NCBI RefSeq assembly: GCF_965199065.1
Contig: NZ_CBDAQN010000003.1
Span: 2,127,163 to 2,191,162 of the forward strand
DNA length: 64,000 nucleotides
DNA from: Acidisoma sp965199065
GTDB lineage: Bacteria > Pseudomonadota > Alphaproteobacteria > Acetobacterales > Acetobacteraceae
Direction: 5' to 3'
Shown here: piece by piece, positions 63,755 through 64,000 of the stretch
Position numbering within the stretch: position 1 is the first letter of the stretch
Layout: every line of letters starts with the position of its first letter
Notes under the pieces: model-generated
Database searches by the model: none
What the model was told of the DNA's origin: nothing
What the model saw: the letters and a program-made list of their open reading frames with translations, nothing else
Position numbers and translations under genes: made by a program

Positions 63755-64000
63755 ATGGGCGTTGTCCGCATTCGCAGCTTTGCCTTTTCGGGCATCCAGG
63801 CCGTGCCGGTCGAGGTGCAGGCTCAGGCTGCCAGCGGCCTGCCGGCCTTCCAGGTGGTGGGCCTGCCCGACAAGGCGGTGGCGGAGGCGCGGGAACGGGT
63901 GCGGGCGGCGCTCTCCGCCATGGGCCTGTCCCTGCCTGCCAAGCGGCTGCTGATCAACCTCGCCCCCGCCGATCAGGTCAAGGAGGGCAGCCATTTCGAC
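63755..64000 (+). CDS. comM: ComM/YifB family Mg-chelatase-like ATPase, 5' end only
   Basis: 82 codons are visible. The N-terminus MGVVRIRSFAFSGIQAVPVEV, with GLPAFQVVGLPDKAVAEARERVRAAL, is characteristic of the ComM/YifB N-terminal domain (Lon-S16-like fold). ComM helps branch migration during natural transformation in other bacteria. The ATPase domain lies outside the window. The 163-bp gap to asd contains a CCTCC/GGAGG hairpin at 63683-63697. Confidence 0.88.
   Translation, partial: MGVVRIRSFAFSGIQAVPVEVQAQAASGLPAFQVVGLPDKAVAEARERVRAALSAMGLSLPAKRLLINLAPADQVKEGSHFD

Overview
The window is a high-GC, gene-dense chromosomal segment from an alphaproteobacterium. The long str/S10/spc ribosomal cluster, glyQ-glyS-ppdK in series, ileS-lspA followed by a BamF/DUF3035 lipoprotein, a two-heme-ligand c-type cytochrome divergent from pheA, sdhCDAB and a yejABEF-type transporter all fit this class. 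A member of the Rhodospirillales/Acetobacteraceae is my best guess, but that placement is inference, not something the sequence proves. I see no tRNA or rRNA gene, CRISPR array, insertion sequence or complete prophage.

Layout. 1-4057: a truncated porin gene with its promoter, an M20 amidohydrolase and a family 61 glycosyltransferase. 4162-16157: one long forward run of 24 translation genes (rpsL, rpsG, tuf, then rpsJ through rplO) between a good promoter and a strong intrinsic terminator. It lacks fusA between rpsG and tuf, and it stops at rplO without secY, adk, rpsM, rpsK, rpoA or rplQ. 16212-20240: acyltransferase, MOSC protein, pheA, a membrane-anchored cytochrome c and a HisN-like phosphatase. 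20342-25976: a peptide ABC transporter (yejA-yejB-yejE-yejF). 25990-29771: kup potassium transporter, then rpsF-rpsR-rplI with terminator. 29894-31165: cyclopropane fatty acid synthase.

31176-37913 is a tight reverse-strand series: zur-like regulator, ileS, lspA, BamF-like lipoprotein, SDR, aldo/keto reductase, YjbQ. 37976-49571 and on to 52527 is mostly reverse-strand: a coiled-coil protein of unknown function, mrp, then (forward) a DegP-like protease and a DUF4239 protein, an HNH protein, an esterase, gluQRS (forward), a VTT membrane protein plus glycosyltransferase pair, and ppdK/glyS/glyQ. 53261-56756 is sdhCDAB behind a recognisable promoter, followed by a small phosphatase and a cation-diffusion-facilitator gene.

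58578-60197 is the most unusual stretch: an S24/LexA-like regulator in which both peptidase catalytic residues are replaced, a palindrome in the divergent promoter region, and two divergent genes of unknown function separated by an 18-bp hairpin. After it come aat, an exported DUF4412-like protein, a MsrQ/YedZ-like heme membrane protein, asd (reverse), and the 5' end of comM/yifB running off the window.
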